Shown: positions 19,134-28,037, counted from the stretch's first letter. The stretch: DNA of 64,000 bases from an uncultured Flavobacteriaceae bacterium (GCA_938020445.1 CALIIC010000115.1:1-64000); one strand, 5' to 3'. Notes: a model not told the origin generated them from the sequence alone. A program made the numbers and translations.

Positions 19134-19197
19134 TGGTTTGGAATTAGCTTGGATGCAAATTTAATAGTTTTAACCGTTAAGGAAATCCCAAAATTAG

Positions 19198-19365
19198 CTA
19201 GTCTTCGGCCTTCTTTTTAGGAGCGCGTTTGGCTTCTTTTAAACTTTTCATCAAGAGGTACTCAATTTGGCCATTGGTACTACGAAACTCGTCGGAAGCC
19301 CATTTCTCAATTGCTTTGAGCATGTCTTCATTTAATCGCAGTGCAAAGGCTTTCTTTTTGGCCAT
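19198..19365 (-). CDS. Arc-like ribbon-helix-helix protein
   Basis: 55 residues from the ATG at 19365; an upstream-extended reading would only overlap the hydrolase. The sequence is KAFALRLNEDMLKAIEKWAS then FRSTNGQIEYLLMKSL, the strand-helix-helix pattern of Arc/MetJ-fold DNA-binding proteins, with basic ends. The start codon follows one base after the TAA of the hydrolase gene, so it is the last gene of the SPFH operon and likely translationally coupled. It may regulate that operon; a perfect palindrome lies ahead of the SPFH gene. RHH proteins are often antitoxins but no toxin gene accompanies it. Confidence 0.8.
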   Translation of the reverse strand: MAKKKAFALRLNEDMLKAIEKWASDEFRSTNGQIEYLLMKSLKEAKRAPKKKAED

Positions 19366-19366
19366 C

Positions 19367-20290
19367 TTAGGATTTGATAAATGTTGAAATAGCGTCGACC
19401 AAGGTACGGGAAAGTGGAAAACTTTCATCGGAATACGATTGCATATTCTCGGTCATCGACTGCACTTCTTTTAGGACGTGGTTCATTTTGGGGATAATTT
19501 GCATTTGAGCTGTTGGAAGGTTTTTTTGTAAGTTTTCGGCATCTTTAACCGTCACTTGAAAATCGGCTTCTCCATTAAGAATGAGTACCGGTATGGTAAT
19601 TTTTGCTATTTCCTTTGCAGGATCTAGCTGCATCCATTGTTTCAGAAAGGCTTGGTTTTCTGGAGCAAAAATAGCTTTCAAAAAGGGATTTACGTCAACA
19701 ATGGTATCGGTTTCTTGAAGTTCCTTGAAGTAGTCTTCGGCCCCTCTGGCAAAGTCGGCATTTTGTTGTTCTAATTGTGCGACTATAGAGCGATCTATGC
19801 TTTGCCCCGGTCCTGCAAGCGAAATAAATTTCGAAATGCCGGCATCCATAGCCAGCATTGCGACCAAAGACCCTTGACTGTGCCCAATAAGGTTAATTGA
19901 AGCGAAGCGTGTATCTTCCCTGAAGTGATCTATAGCGACTCTAGCATCGGCGGCAAAATCGGTTAACAATATGCTGGATACTTTCGAACGATTGGATGTG
20001 TTTGCCGTACGTTTATCATAACGAAAGAAGGCAATACCGCTGGTGTTTAAGCTATCGGCCAGTGTTTTTATATAATTCGCCTTAGATGGCACTCCGACCT
20101 GATTGCCATTGCGATCAATATTTCCGGATCCATGTATGAAGATTACCAGTGGAACCGCCGCATTCGTGGTTGGGTAAGTTAACGTACCGGGAATGTCGAT
20201 AGCGCCATTTTTAAGGGCGACTTCTTCGGTGCTTACGTCTTGTGAGTACAACCAAAACGGAAGGAACAATAAGAATAGACTCTTTTTCAT
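19367..20290 (-). CDS. Secreted alpha/beta hydrolase
   Basis: 307 residues from the ATG at 20290 (MKKSLFLLFLPFWLYSQ, signal peptide ending at about 17); the frame extends 30 bases upstream without adding a better start. The oxyanion segment is FIHGSGNIDRNGN, the nucleophile elbow is IGHSQGS (Ser about 151), the acid is probably in NGEADFQV and the catalytic His in PKMNHVLK. This is the serine esterase/thioesterase-like group common in Bacteroidota; substrate unknown. Located in a minus-strand operon SPFH - membrane protein - this gene - RHH protein. Confidence 0.88.
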   Translation of the reverse strand: MKKSLFLLFLPFWLYSQDVSTEEVALKNGAIDIPGTLTYPTTNAAVPLVIFIHGSGNIDRNGNQVGVPSKANYIKTLADSLNTSGIAFFRYDKRTANTSNRSKVSSILLTDFAADARVAIDHFREDTRFASINLIGHSQGSLVAMLAMDAGISKFISLAGPGQSIDRSIVAQLEQQNADFARGAEDYFKELQETDTIVDVNPFLKAIFAPENQAFLKQWMQLDPAKEIAKITIPVLILNGEADFQVTVKDAENLQKNLPTAQMQIIPKMNHVLKEVQSMTENMQSYSDESFPLSRTLVDAISTFIKS

Positions 20291-20349
20291 AACTATGTTC
20301 AATGTTTTACAATGCAGCATTTATTGGTGTATTCGGGGATTTTAACGGG

Positions 20350-20880
20350 TCAATCGTTTTTAATACGCTCATTTTTCTCCTTTTTACCTTTCTTATAGCG
20401 ATCAATAAGTTGCTGTACCACCGTTGCTTCCTGAGTACCGATTAAGATCTTTTTTCCTGTAGCCAATTCAATTTGAATTCCTTTATTTCCTCGAATATTG
20501 TAAGCCCTACCGTTTCGGAAAGTGAAGCGATAGCCCCAACCGCCGTATTCTTGAATAGGACTGTATTGCCGCACATGGCATATCTTCATATCTGACCATA
20601 AAATGGTCTTTTGGGAAAAGTGAAACGGTATAAATCGGTAATGAATTCCCTTTTCATCGATGAGGGTCTTCAATTTTATGGAGTAGAATAACAGGAGTAC
20701 AGGTGCTGAAAATAGGATGATCAATAGTTGTTCGGCCCTAGCATCAGGTCCTACCGTACCGACCGCTTCCCCTAACGCAAACCACTGATAGCAAAAATAA
20801 CCCAATATCCCTAAAAATAGTGCAAGGGGTAGCCAAATAAACCACTGTGTAAAACGTTGTGTTTCGTTGAATATACGCAC
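20350..20880 (-). CDS. Two-TM membrane protein with PH-like C-terminus
   Basis: 176 residues with a GTG start at 20880, 4 bases after the SPFH stop. Two hydrophobic segments lie at about 13-35 and 49-69. The soluble part (about 72-165) has the pattern LKTLIDEKGIHYRF, KTILWSDMKICHV and GKKILIGTQEA, as in small bacterial pleckstrin-like domains attached to the inner membrane. No specific function is known. Its consistent placement between an SPFH protein and an RHH protein suggests a membrane-microdomain partner (inference). Confidence 0.75.
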   Translation of the reverse strand: MRIFNETQRFTQWFIWLPLALFLGILGYFCYQWFALGEAVGTVGPDARAEQLLIILFSAPVLLLFYSIKLKTLIDEKGIHYRFIPFHFSQKTILWSDMKICHVRQYSPIQEYGGWGYRFTFRNGRAYNIRGNKGIQIELATGKKILIGTQEATVVQQLIDRYKKGKKEKNERIKND

Positions 20881-20884
20881 TTCA

Positions 20885-21742
20885 TTAATGATTTAGGGTT
20901 CCCGCATTTACAATGGGAGATGCATCTTTATCAGAGCAGAGTACGACCATTAAATTACTTACCATCGCCGCCTTGCGCTCTTCGTCCAAATCAACAATTT
21001 GCTTTTTGCTCAATTCTTTTAAGGCCATTTCTACCATGCTCACCGCACCTTCGACAATCTTATGTCTTGCCGCTACAATGGCTGTTGCTTGTTGTCTTTT
21101 TAACATTGCGTTCGCTATTTCTTGTGCATAGGCCAAGTAGCCAATACGTGCTTCCAATACTTCGATACCCGCCATGGCAAGTCTTTCTTGCAGTTCTTTT
21201 TCAAGTGCTTCGCTCACTTCGTTCATACTTGATCGCAAGGTAATGTCCTCGGCGAGCCCTTCATCGGCAAAGTTGTCATACGGATACATGCTCGCCAGTT
21301 TCCGAACGGCGGCATCGGTCTGTACCCGAACAAAATTTTGATAATCATCTACATCAAAGGCGGCCTTATACGTATCTGTTACCCGCCATACCAAAATGGT
21401 ACTGATCATGATCGGATTGCCCAATTTATCATTTACCTTTAAACGTTCACTGTCAAAATTACTGGCCCGTAACGATATTTTGCGTTTTGTGTATAGTGGA
21501 TTGACCCAAAAAAGGCCATTCTCCTTTATCGTACCTACATATTTTCCAAAAAGTAATAGTACTCTAGAACTATTGGGATTGACCAATACAAAGCCTGGCA
21601 CGGTAAGGATTCCTACGAATATGATAATCGCGCCTATGCCGCTTCCACCTACAAGTGCTACAAAACCTACTGTTAATAAGACAAGGGTCAGCATCAATAC
21701 GACATAACCGTTTAATGGATTAATTATGTTTTCGTTCTTCAT
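20885..21742 (-). CDS. SPFH/Band 7 domain membrane protein
   Basis: 285 residues. Two closely spaced hydrophobic segments (about 12-35 and 36-53) anchor it, followed by the SPFH domain: VNPNSSRVLLLFGKYVGTIKE, WVNPLYTKRKISLRA, and the RVQTDAAVRKLAS and QERLAMAGIEVLEARIGYLA segments, then a helical part with AMLKRQQATAIVAARHKIVEGA. Such proteins build ring-like oligomers at the membrane and scaffold proteases or membrane domains. First gene of a four-gene minus-strand operon; its upstream region contains a palindrome that could be an operator. Confidence 0.92.
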   Translation of the reverse strand: MKNENIINPLNGYVVLMLTLVLLTVGFVALVGGSGIGAIIIFVGILTVPGFVLVNPNSSRVLLLFGKYVGTIKENGLFWVNPLYTKRKISLRASNFDSERLKVNDKLGNPIMISTILVWRVTDTYKAAFDVDDYQNFVRVQTDAAVRKLASMYPYDNFADEGLAEDITLRSSMNEVSEALEKELQERLAMAGIEVLEARIGYLAYAQEIANAMLKRQQATAIVAARHKIVEGAVSMVEMALKELSKKQIVDLDEERKAAMVSNLMVVLCSDKDASPIVNAGTLNH

Positions 21743-21768
21743 GATCTGTTGGTTTAAATGATATTAAA

Positions 21769-21778
21769 ATGATATCAT
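21769..21778. promoter_or_regulatory. Palindromic operator candidate before SPFH operon
   Basis: ATGATATCAT is a perfect 10-base palindrome 27 bases upstream of the SPFH start, with a second ATGATAT half-site 10 bases away (21759-21765). On the minus strand TTTG-N21-TATCTTTA nearby is one base off the Bacteroidota promoter. It could be the site of the RHH protein encoded at the end of the operon. Confidence 0.35.
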
Positions 21779-21867
21779 AAAGATATAAAAATAAATTTAA
21801 ATAATACAAACCGTGGCCATACACCAGAAATTAGTGCGTGATTGGTACCGAATCTATTAGATGGAAT

Positions 21868-24126
21868 TCAACCTCTAAAGCGCTTGTTTCTCTTTTTGTT
21901 AGGGTTTTTGAAGAGCCGTTTAAAGAATCCGTCTCGCTTAACGGGAGGACAGTTCAATGCTTCTAAGACCATAGGAGAAGGGCGTTCAAATTGCGCCTTG
22001 GTGATCAAATTAAAGTCTTTGTCTTTGTTCAGTTCCTTATACCATAGGGCGAACAAGGGGAGGGCGGCATTGGCTCCTTGTCCCAGGCTTGTGCTTTTAA
22101 ATCCGATTTCATGATTGTCCAACCCCACCCAAGTAACATGTACAAGTTTGGGGGTCAACGCGACAAACCATGCATCTTTGTTGTTTTGTGTGGTACCCGT
22201 TTTACCCGCTATGGCATTTTTCAATTTATAAGTAGAACGAATACGGGCTGCGGTTCCCGAGTTGATGGTTGACTTCATCATCTCGAGCATTAACTGCCCG
22301 GTTTCTTTTGAAAATGCGCTTTTTTTAGCTCTTTTTGGCTCAAATGTGACCAAAACGGAATCTTTTTGATTGGCAATACTTTCTATCAAATAGGGTAGTA
22401 CGGCGCGGCCGTTGTTTACATAGCTCGCATAGGCACCCGCCAGCTCATTGGCGTAGATTCCTCCGGTACCAAGCGCGAGTGACGGCTGTTTCGGTAGTTT
22501 CGAAAAGATACCCATATTCTTTGCTTGGACCAGTACATTTTCAATTCCTGTAGCCTCCAGTACTTTTACTGCGACGGTGTTGACCGAATTGCTCAAAGCT
22601 TCCTCCATGGAGTAATTCAAGTACGTCTCATCTTTGTTACCCGAGTTGCTCGGAGACCAACCTTTTAGGTTTTTGTAAGCCACTTCGCTGGCATCAAAAT
22701 ACGTACAGGGCGCGATGCCGACTTCCAGAGCTGCCGTATAAACAATGGGCTTAAAGGTTGAGCCCACTTGTCTTTTGCTTTGGGCCACATGGTCGTATTT
22801 GAAATGTTTGAAATCGATGCCTCCGATCCATGTTTTAACCGCACCTGTTTGCGCTTCAATTCCCAATGAACCCGTATTCAGAAACTTCAAATAATGCTTC
22901 ACACTGTCGATGGGACTAAGCAATACCTGCTGATCTCCGGTCCAATCGGAAATGGTCATCATACGTTTTTTGCTCAAGGAGTCCCACGCTGCTGCGTGCT
23001 TTAATCCTGTTCCAATCAGTTTTTTATAGTGTGGTGCATTTCGAACCGCTTTTTCGATGATCCGTTTGTTGGTCATCCAAGGCGCCCTTTTTCCATAACT
23101 CTTTTCAAAACTGTTTTGAAGTTTGGTCATATGCGTTTTCATGGCCTTTTCCGCCAAACTTTGCATGCGATAATCTAGTGTGGTATAAATTTTAAGTCCG
23201 TCTGTATAGATATTGTAGTCGGTTCCTTTGGCTTTCTCTTTTTTACTCCATTTTAGCAATCTCTTACGCACCTCTTCCCGAAAGTAAGGTGCAAGACCTG
23301 TATTTGAATCAAAATCTCTGTAGCGAAGTTGTAAAGGGCGATTGGATAGGCTATCGTTTTCCTGTTGTGATAAGAAATCGTTGTTGACCATTGATTGCAA
23401 CACTAGATTTCTGCGCTTTAGGCTATTCTCAGGAAAGATTCTTGGATTGTAACCATAGGTTGCTTTTAGCATACCGATTAAAACACAGCTTTCTTCAACT
23501 TTGAGATCTCTTGCACGCTTGTCAAAGAATTTTAGGGAAGCACTTTCAATTCCAAATGTATTGTCTCCAAATGAAACTGTATTTAGGTAATGTGTTAATA
23601 GCTCTTGTTTGGTATAGCTATTTTCTAAGCGGGAAGCAATGACCATTTCTTTAATCTTATTAACGGCAAGCCCTCCTTTTTTGCGATCTTTTCTGGGATA
23701 AAGATTTTTTGCCAACTGCTGTGTGAGTGTACTACCGCCTCCGGAAGAGCTATTTTGCATTAAAATGGTCTTAAACGCAACACGGAGCAAACTGGGATAA
23801 TCAACCCCCGAATGCTCATAGAATCGCTCGTCTTCGATGGCTATCAAAGCATTTATAAGGTGTTGTGGCATGTTTTCATAGGAAATGGGTTGCCGATCAA
23901 AAAGGTAAAACTTACCGATAAGCACGCTGTCGGCCGTATACACTTCCGAAGCACGTTGATACTCAAAATTGGAAAGTTCCTCTGTAGAGGGGATTTTACC
24001 CCAAAGACCGTAATAGACGGTATTTAGGAAAACAAGCACACCGAAGCAAACCAATAGAATACCCGCAGTACCATACCGCAGGTAGGGTGATTTTAAATAT
24101 GAAAAAAACCTGTTTAATTTATTCAT
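21868..24126 (-). CDS. Class A penicillin-binding protein (PBP1A-like)
   Basis: 752 residues. One N-terminal membrane helix (about 18-40), then a GT51 glycosyltransferase at about 60-240 with EDERFYEHSGVD (catalytic Glu98) and GGSTLTQQLAKNL, then a transpeptidase at about 400-700 with the three active-site motifs: GSTFKP (SxxK), SNSVN (SxN) and GKTGTT (KTG). It polymerises and cross-links peptidoglycan in the periplasm. The C-terminus ends in a very basic tail (FFKRLFKNPNKKRNKRFRG). Normal length for the family in Bacteroidota. Confidence 0.95.
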   Translation of the reverse strand: MNKLNRFFSYLKSPYLRYGTAGILLVCFGVLVFLNTVYYGLWGKIPSTEELSNFEYQRASEVYTADSVLIGKFYLFDRQPISYENMPQHLINALIAIEDERFYEHSGVDYPSLLRVAFKTILMQNSSSGGGSTLTQQLAKNLYPRKDRKKGGLAVNKIKEMVIASRLENSYTKQELLTHYLNTVSFGDNTFGIESASLKFFDKRARDLKVEESCVLIGMLKATYGYNPRIFPENSLKRRNLVLQSMVNNDFLSQQENDSLSNRPLQLRYRDFDSNTGLAPYFREEVRKRLLKWSKKEKAKGTDYNIYTDGLKIYTTLDYRMQSLAEKAMKTHMTKLQNSFEKSYGKRAPWMTNKRIIEKAVRNAPHYKKLIGTGLKHAAAWDSLSKKRMMTISDWTGDQQVLLSPIDSVKHYLKFLNTGSLGIEAQTGAVKTWIGGIDFKHFKYDHVAQSKRQVGSTFKPIVYTAALEVGIAPCTYFDASEVAYKNLKGWSPSNSGNKDETYLNYSMEEALSNSVNTVAVKVLEATGIENVLVQAKNMGIFSKLPKQPSLALGTGGIYANELAGAYASYVNNGRAVLPYLIESIANQKDSVLVTFEPKRAKKSAFSKETGQLMLEMMKSTINSGTAARIRSTYKLKNAIAGKTGTTQNNKDAWFVALTPKLVHVTWVGLDNHEIGFKSTSLGQGANAALPLFALWYKELNKDKDFNLITKAQFERPSPMVLEALNCPPVKRDGFFKRLFKNPNKKRNKRFRG

Positions 24127-24193
24127 CTGCCCAATATCTGCTTAATTCTTCTAAAGGCACTTATTTTTAACCATTCCTTAATAAGAGTTTGCC

Positions 24194-24201
24194 TATTTTT
24201 G
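24194..24201 (+). promoter_or_regulatory. -7 box upstream of the S1/P1 nuclease
   Basis: TATTTTTG matches TAnnTTTG in the divergent gap between the penicillin-binding protein and the nuclease. No good -33 element; the leader would be about 85 bases. Confidence 0.35.
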
Positions 24202-24293
24202 ATTGATATACGGATAAAGCTCTAAAATCGATTTTACCACAGCAGGCCTTTGCCTATGTGATTTCCCCAAAAACAGCTACAAAACATACAATC

Positions 24294-25064
24294 ATGAAAA
24301 AGTTTTTCGTTCTTTTCTTTTTTACGGCGCAGTTCACTTTTGGGAATGTACCTTTTTGGTCAAAAACGGGTCATAGGGCAATTGGGGCCATCGCAGAAAA
24401 ACAGTTAAGCAGAAAAGCAAGAAAGGCTATCGCAAAATTGTTGGATGGGCAGAGTCTTGCAAGTGTTTCGAATTTTGCCGACGAAATCAAAGCCGATAGA
24501 AAGTACCGTGAATTCAGTGCATGGCACTATGTCAATTTTCCGGAAGATAAAAAGTATACCGATGTTGCCCCAAGTGAATATGGCGATTTAATTATTGGTA
24601 TTGAAAAGTGTATAGCAGTGGTGAAAGACAAAAAAAGTGCCAGAGAGGATAGGGTATTTTACCTAAAAATGTTGGTACACTTGATCGGGGATTTACACCA
24701 GCCCATGCATGTGGGGCGGTTGGAGGATAAGGGCGGAAATGATATACAGGTACAGTGGTTTGGCAAAGGGAGTAACCTGCACAGGGTATGGGATTCGAAT
24801 ATGATCAATGATTATGGGATGAGTTATTCTGAATTGGCGGAATCGCTTCCCAAATGGACAAAGAGCCAGAAAAAAGCAATTCAATCGGGAACGGTGCTAG
24901 ACTGGGTCGAAGAGTCCCAGGAAATAGCCAATAAGGTATATGAATCTGCCGAGGTAGGAGAAAAATTAGGGTATCGATATGGGTATGTTTGGTGGGATAC
25001 CGTCGAGGATCAACTACAAAAAGGAGGACTGCGATTGGCCAAAGTAATCAATGAATTGTTTTGA
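24294..25064 (+). CDS. Secreted S1/P1-type nuclease
   Basis: 256 residues from the ATG at 24294; a GTG 36 bases upstream adds a segment that does not fit the signal peptide (MKKFFVLFFFTAQFTFGN). The mature protein begins close to W22, the residue whose amino end coordinates zinc in P1 nuclease, followed by TGHRAIGAIAE (H27). Other zinc ligands appear in SVSNFADEIK, AWHYVNFP, HLIGDLHQPMHVG and GGNDIQVQWFG...NLHRVWD. It degrades single-stranded DNA and RNA in the periplasm or outside the cell, probably to scavenge phosphate and nucleosides. Followed by a terminator. Confidence 0.93.
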   Translation: MKKFFVLFFFTAQFTFGNVPFWSKTGHRAIGAIAEKQLSRKARKAIAKLLDGQSLASVSNFADEIKADRKYREFSAWHYVNFPEDKKYTDVAPSEYGDLIIGIEKCIAVVKDKKSAREDRVFYLKMLVHLIGDLHQPMHVGRLEDKGGNDIQVQWFGKGSNLHRVWDSNMINDYGMSYSELAESLPKWTKSQKKAIQSGTVLDWVEESQEIANKVYESAEVGEKLGYRYGYVWWDTVEDQLQKGGLRLAKVINELF

Positions 25065-25228
25065 AGCATTCTGAGAAATTGTAAAATAGCCTTCTGTCTT
25101 TTAAGAATTCTAGTATAAAACCTTTTTTGGCATGACCTTTGATTTGTTATAGTTGAAGTTGGGTATGAGCAAGTTGCAAGGGCTTACCACCGGCGCAAGG
25201 ACAGTACGCTGCTTTTCAAAATAGGTAT

Positions 25229-25260
25229 AAAAAAATCGGTTTTAACAACCGATTTTTTTT
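25229..25260. terminator. Bidirectional terminator
   Basis: Perfect 10-pair stem AAAATCGGTT (25232-25241) with AACCGATTTT (25247-25256), five-base loop, A run before and nine T after. It lies between the convergent nuclease and AlkB-like genes. The rest of 25065-25318 holds nothing recognisable. Confidence 0.9.
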
Positions 25261-25318
25261 TGCTATCCCTCGTAAACAAATCGATTTTAAGAGTGTATAC
25301 AATTCCGTTTCGACACAC

Positions 25319-25915
25319 TTAGCGAATCACCCTAAATGTTAGGTTGATTCTAGCTCCGATTTTTTTTGCGGTTTTCGGTATTTGGTGTAGCCAGTGATGC
25401 TGGGTGGCTCCCTTCATGAGCAAAAGGCTCCCGTGTTCCAAAACAATTTTGTGTTTCAGGTCTTTGGTCCTATGCTTTAAATGAAACACCCGTTCTTGCC
25501 CCAAACTTATCGAGGCAATCGTAGGATTCAAGCCCAATTCTTTCTCATTGTCTGCATGCCAGCCATTGCTGTCTTTTCCATCTCGATAGAGATTAAGAAG
25601 GCATGTGGTAAACTGCGTTTTACTAAAGGTTTCGGCACGTTCTTTCAACAGTGAAACTTCTTTGGAAAAAGCATGCGGCACCATGGTAATGTTTGAATAG
25701 GAGTATGGTTTGGCATTGGATGCATATAAGGCGGTTAAACGCGGTTGCGCATGTACCTTGCCAAATACCTTGATCTCGTCTTGTTGCCAAGGCACTGTTT
25801 CCTGCAGGAGCTTAAAATAGGTAGTGGCCTCTTCCCCCGATAAAAAATTAGGAAAATAGGTGATATCCCCATCCTGGAGGGTCAAAGCGATTTTTTCTGA
25901 AAAAAGAGAGGGCAT
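25319..25915 (-). CDS. AlkB-like 2-oxoglutarate/Fe(II) dioxygenase
   Basis: 198 residues, the length of the AlkB2/AlkB-homologue group. Iron ligands H120 and D122 in NGWHADNE and H177 in HHWLHQIPK; the 2-oxoglutarate-binding Arg is in GARINLTFR (R189, R195). The substrate-side segment QPRLTALY (about 57-64) is also typical. These enzymes remove methyl adducts from DNA or RNA bases by oxidative demethylation. The ATG overlaps the stop of the AraC-type gene (TAATG), so the two are translationally coupled and the regulator probably controls it. Confidence 0.92.
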   Translation of the reverse strand: MPSLFSEKIALTLQDGDITYFPNFLSGEEATTYFKLLQETVPWQQDEIKVFGKVHAQPRLTALYASNAKPYSYSNITMVPHAFSKEVSLLKERAETFSKTQFTTCLLNLYRDGKDSNGWHADNEKELGLNPTIASISLGQERVFHLKHRTKDLKHKIVLEHGSLLLMKGATQHHWLHQIPKTAKKIGARINLTFRVIR

Positions 25916-26787
25916 TAATTCAAAACGGTTTTTAATTGGTTGCGATACGCAGAGGGGTTTTGCCCTGTGAAGGTCTTAAAAGATTTATTGAAATGCGAAA
26001 AATTATTAAATCCACTTTCAAAACAGACCTCTGTAATACTAAGAGTTTGTTCTCCCAAGAGTTTCGAGGCATGCACCAAGCGATACTCGTTCACAAATTG
26101 AACAAAGGTCTTATTGGTGATTTTTTTAAAGTACCTGCAAAACGAGGGAATGGTCATGCTCACTTTTTTTGCTATTTCTTCTAGCGGAATTTCTTCTTTA
26201 AAGTGGGTTTTTACATGATTGAAGACCACATTGATACGATCGTTGTCCTTTACCTCTGCCTCCATGGAATATCCTTCGGCATTGAGAACCTTATAATCGT
26301 TCGAATTGCCCAGTTCGTTCAGAATGTTCAATATTGAAAGTAAACGTTGAAAGTCGGTTTGATACTCTAGCAGTTCCATTTTTTCCCCGATCTTTTTTTT
26401 GATGCGCCCTTGAAAAGCGATACCGCCTTTACTAATTTCAAAAAGGTCCTGTATTTTTTTCATTTCGGGAATACCGAAAAAATCGCTTCCCAAAAAATCG
26501 GCTTTCATTTGTACCACCGTTTCGCTTTTATTTCCGGTAAGCTTGTCAGTAAGGCCACAATGGGGCAGATTACTTCCTATTAATATCAAATCTCCATTCG
26601 TGTAATGAGACACATGGCTACCTATTTGGCGTTTGCCCGTACCCCCATTTACATAGACCAGTTCAATCTCTGGGTGGTAATGCCATCGATTGTTTTGGTT
26701 CAAGCGGTCTTCATCAAATTTCTGATAGGTATATGAATGCCCAAAATTAGGGGCGATGGCCTCAAAAGCTGGATTGTGTTTTATCAT
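25915..26787 (-). CDS. AraC family regulator with cupin sensor domain
   Basis: 290 residues. N-terminal cupin-like domain (about 20-110: WHYHPEIELVYVNGG, GDLILIGSNLPH) and C-terminal double helix-turn-helix (about 190-287) with IPLEEIAKKVSMTIPSFCRY and SITEVCFESGFNNFSHFNKS. It binds a small ligand and activates or represses transcription. Unlike Ada, it carries no methyl-accepting Cys domain. It overlaps the AlkB-like gene by one base, and the gene on the other side is divergent. Confidence 0.92.
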   Translation of the reverse strand: MIKHNPAFEAIAPNFGHSYTYQKFDEDRLNQNNRWHYHPEIELVYVNGGTGKRQIGSHVSHYTNGDLILIGSNLPHCGLTDKLTGNKSETVVQMKADFLGSDFFGIPEMKKIQDLFEISKGGIAFQGRIKKKIGEKMELLEYQTDFQRLLSILNILNELGNSNDYKVLNAEGYSMEAEVKDNDRINVVFNHVKTHFKEEIPLEEIAKKVSMTIPSFCRYFKKITNKTFVQFVNEYRLVHASKLLGEQTLSITEVCFESGFNNFSHFNKSFKTFTGQNPSAYRNQLKTVLN

Positions 26788-26958
26788 ACTACTTATTCCT
26801 TTATAAAATAAAGTTACTTAATAGAAAGTAGGTGTTGCTTTACAAAATTACCTAAAATATGTTGAATATTACCCCTTAACAATTATTTAACCTACAACAG
26901 GGATAAAATAGAACATAAATTGGAAAAACCTGTGGTAGTGTCCGTGGGAGTTTGAGCG

Positions 26959-26966
26959 TAGGTTTG
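26959..26966 (+). promoter_or_regulatory. -7 box candidate before the 27022 gene
   Basis: TAGGTTTG fits TAnnTTTG, 35 bases before the first ATG (27001). No clear -33 element at the expected distance. Confidence 0.3.
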
Positions 26967-27021
26967 CAGTGTAATTAATTAGTAATCAGTTCATGTAAAA
27001 ATGAACATAAAACAAGAAGTC

Positions 27022-27603
27022 ATGAAAAACACCTTGAAATTAACAGCAGTGATTGCCCTAATGCTTGCGACAACGGTAAGCATGGCAATGGAACCTAAAG
27101 TAAGTGCAAACGGAGCAAACAAGAGCATCCTTTTTGAAATGGAAGCTTCAGCAGAACCTATGTGGGTTCGTTTGGTTGATGCCCAGGACCACATTATTTA
27201 TAAAGAGAAAGCGAACCAGTATGTAAGCTTTGTAAAGCGTTTTGATTTGAATAAGCTCGATAACGGTATCTACTACATAGAAGTAGAAAACGATATCAAA
27301 GAGATTAGCTATACTTTTTCATTGGAAGAAGTAGGAGTGGAAATCGTAAAGCGCAAAGAAAAAAGCAAGCCTATTTTTACACAAAAAGGAGATATGGTTT
27401 TTTTGAATCTTTTAAATCTTGATTTGGAATCTGTTGAAATCAGTGTCCTAGATAGTGAAGGAAGATCGCTTTTTTCTGAAAGCAGTGAAGGCGAGCAAAT
27501 TGTTCAAAAAGCCTTTAACTTTAAGAATGCTTTTAGTGATAGTTATACCTTGGTTGTCGAAAATGCGGAAGGTACCTATTATGAAGCAGTCGTTATAAAA
27601 TAG
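27022..27603 (+). CDS. Small secreted protein of unknown function
   Basis: 193 residues from the ATG at 27022, which gives a compact signal peptide (MKNTLKLTAVIALMLATTVSMA); an in-frame ATG at 27001 is the alternative. The mature part looks like two beta-sandwich modules: about 35-105 (WVRLVDAQDHIIYKEK, DNGIYYIEVEN) and about 115-193 (VFLNLLNLDLESVEISVLDS, SYTLVVENAEGTYYEAVVI), each resembling the strand order of the T9SS type A sorting module but lacking a clear consensus. No family was recognised. It has its own -7 box candidate and a strong terminator. Confidence 0.75.
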   Translation: MKNTLKLTAVIALMLATTVSMAMEPKVSANGANKSILFEMEASAEPMWVRLVDAQDHIIYKEKANQYVSFVKRFDLNKLDNGIYYIEVENDIKEISYTFSLEEVGVEIVKRKEKSKPIFTQKGDMVFLNLLNLDLESVEISVLDSEGRSLFSESSEGEQIVQKAFNFKNAFSDSYTLVVENAEGTYYEAVVIK

Positions 27604-27635
27604 TTTAATTGAGAGTTGAGTTGAGTTAATTTTTT

Positions 27636-27673
27636 AAGTCCCTAGAAGAGAACAGCTTCTAGGGACTTTTTTT
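27636..27673. terminator. Strong bidirectional terminator
   Basis: Perfect 13-pair stem AAGTCCCTAGAAG (27636-27648) with CTTCTAGGGACTT (27656-27668), seven-base loop, T run after and T/A-rich before. Its right end touches the stop codon of the convergent DoxX-like gene. Confidence 0.92.
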
Positions 27674-28037
27674 ATAGGGTAAGGTATAAATATGCCCAGT
27701 ACATGAGTGCAAATTGCAATGGTATTCTTGCAATCAACATCCACTTAGAAAGTCCCATAGAAGCTCTTTTGTCATTGAGCATATGAAAGTGTACAGGTAA
27801 AAAGAAGGCCAACATAATAATAATACCAATGATTGAAAGTACTCTGGTCTCTTGAAAACACAATCCGACCCCCAGTAAAATCTCTGTGACTCCACTAAAA
27901 AGAACCAAGAACCGATGACCAGGAAGATAACCAGGTAAAATATGCATGTACATTTTGGGCCGTATAAAGTGTAACAGTCCGGCTACCACATAGGTAGCTG
28001 CCATTAGGTACATGTGCCAAGGGTAGGAGAAATCCAT
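27672..28037 (-). CDS. DoxX-like small membrane protein
   Basis: 121 residues from the ATG at 28037, whose T is shared with the stop of the upstream DUF885 gene (TAATG); a TTG further up is not needed. Four hydrophobic segments, with the DoxX-like pattern MYLMAATYVVAGLLHFIRPKMY, then FSGVTEILLGVGL and LPVHFHMLND. Family members are four-helix inner-membrane proteins of uncertain role, some linked to quinone or thiol redox reactions. Translational coupling suggests that it is expressed with the DUF885 lipoprotein. Confidence 0.85.
   Translation of the reverse strand: MDFSYPWHMYLMAATYVVAGLLHFIRPKMYMHILPGYLPGHRFLVLFSGVTEILLGVGLCFQETRVLSIIGIIIMLAFFLPVHFHMLNDKRASMGLSKWMLIARIPLQFALMYWAYLYLTL

Noticed and set aside
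19198-19365. Toxin-antitoxin module for the RHH protein
   Set aside because: No toxin-sized gene is adjacent; its neighbours are the hydrolase and a distant DUF5916 gene, so operon regulation is more likely.
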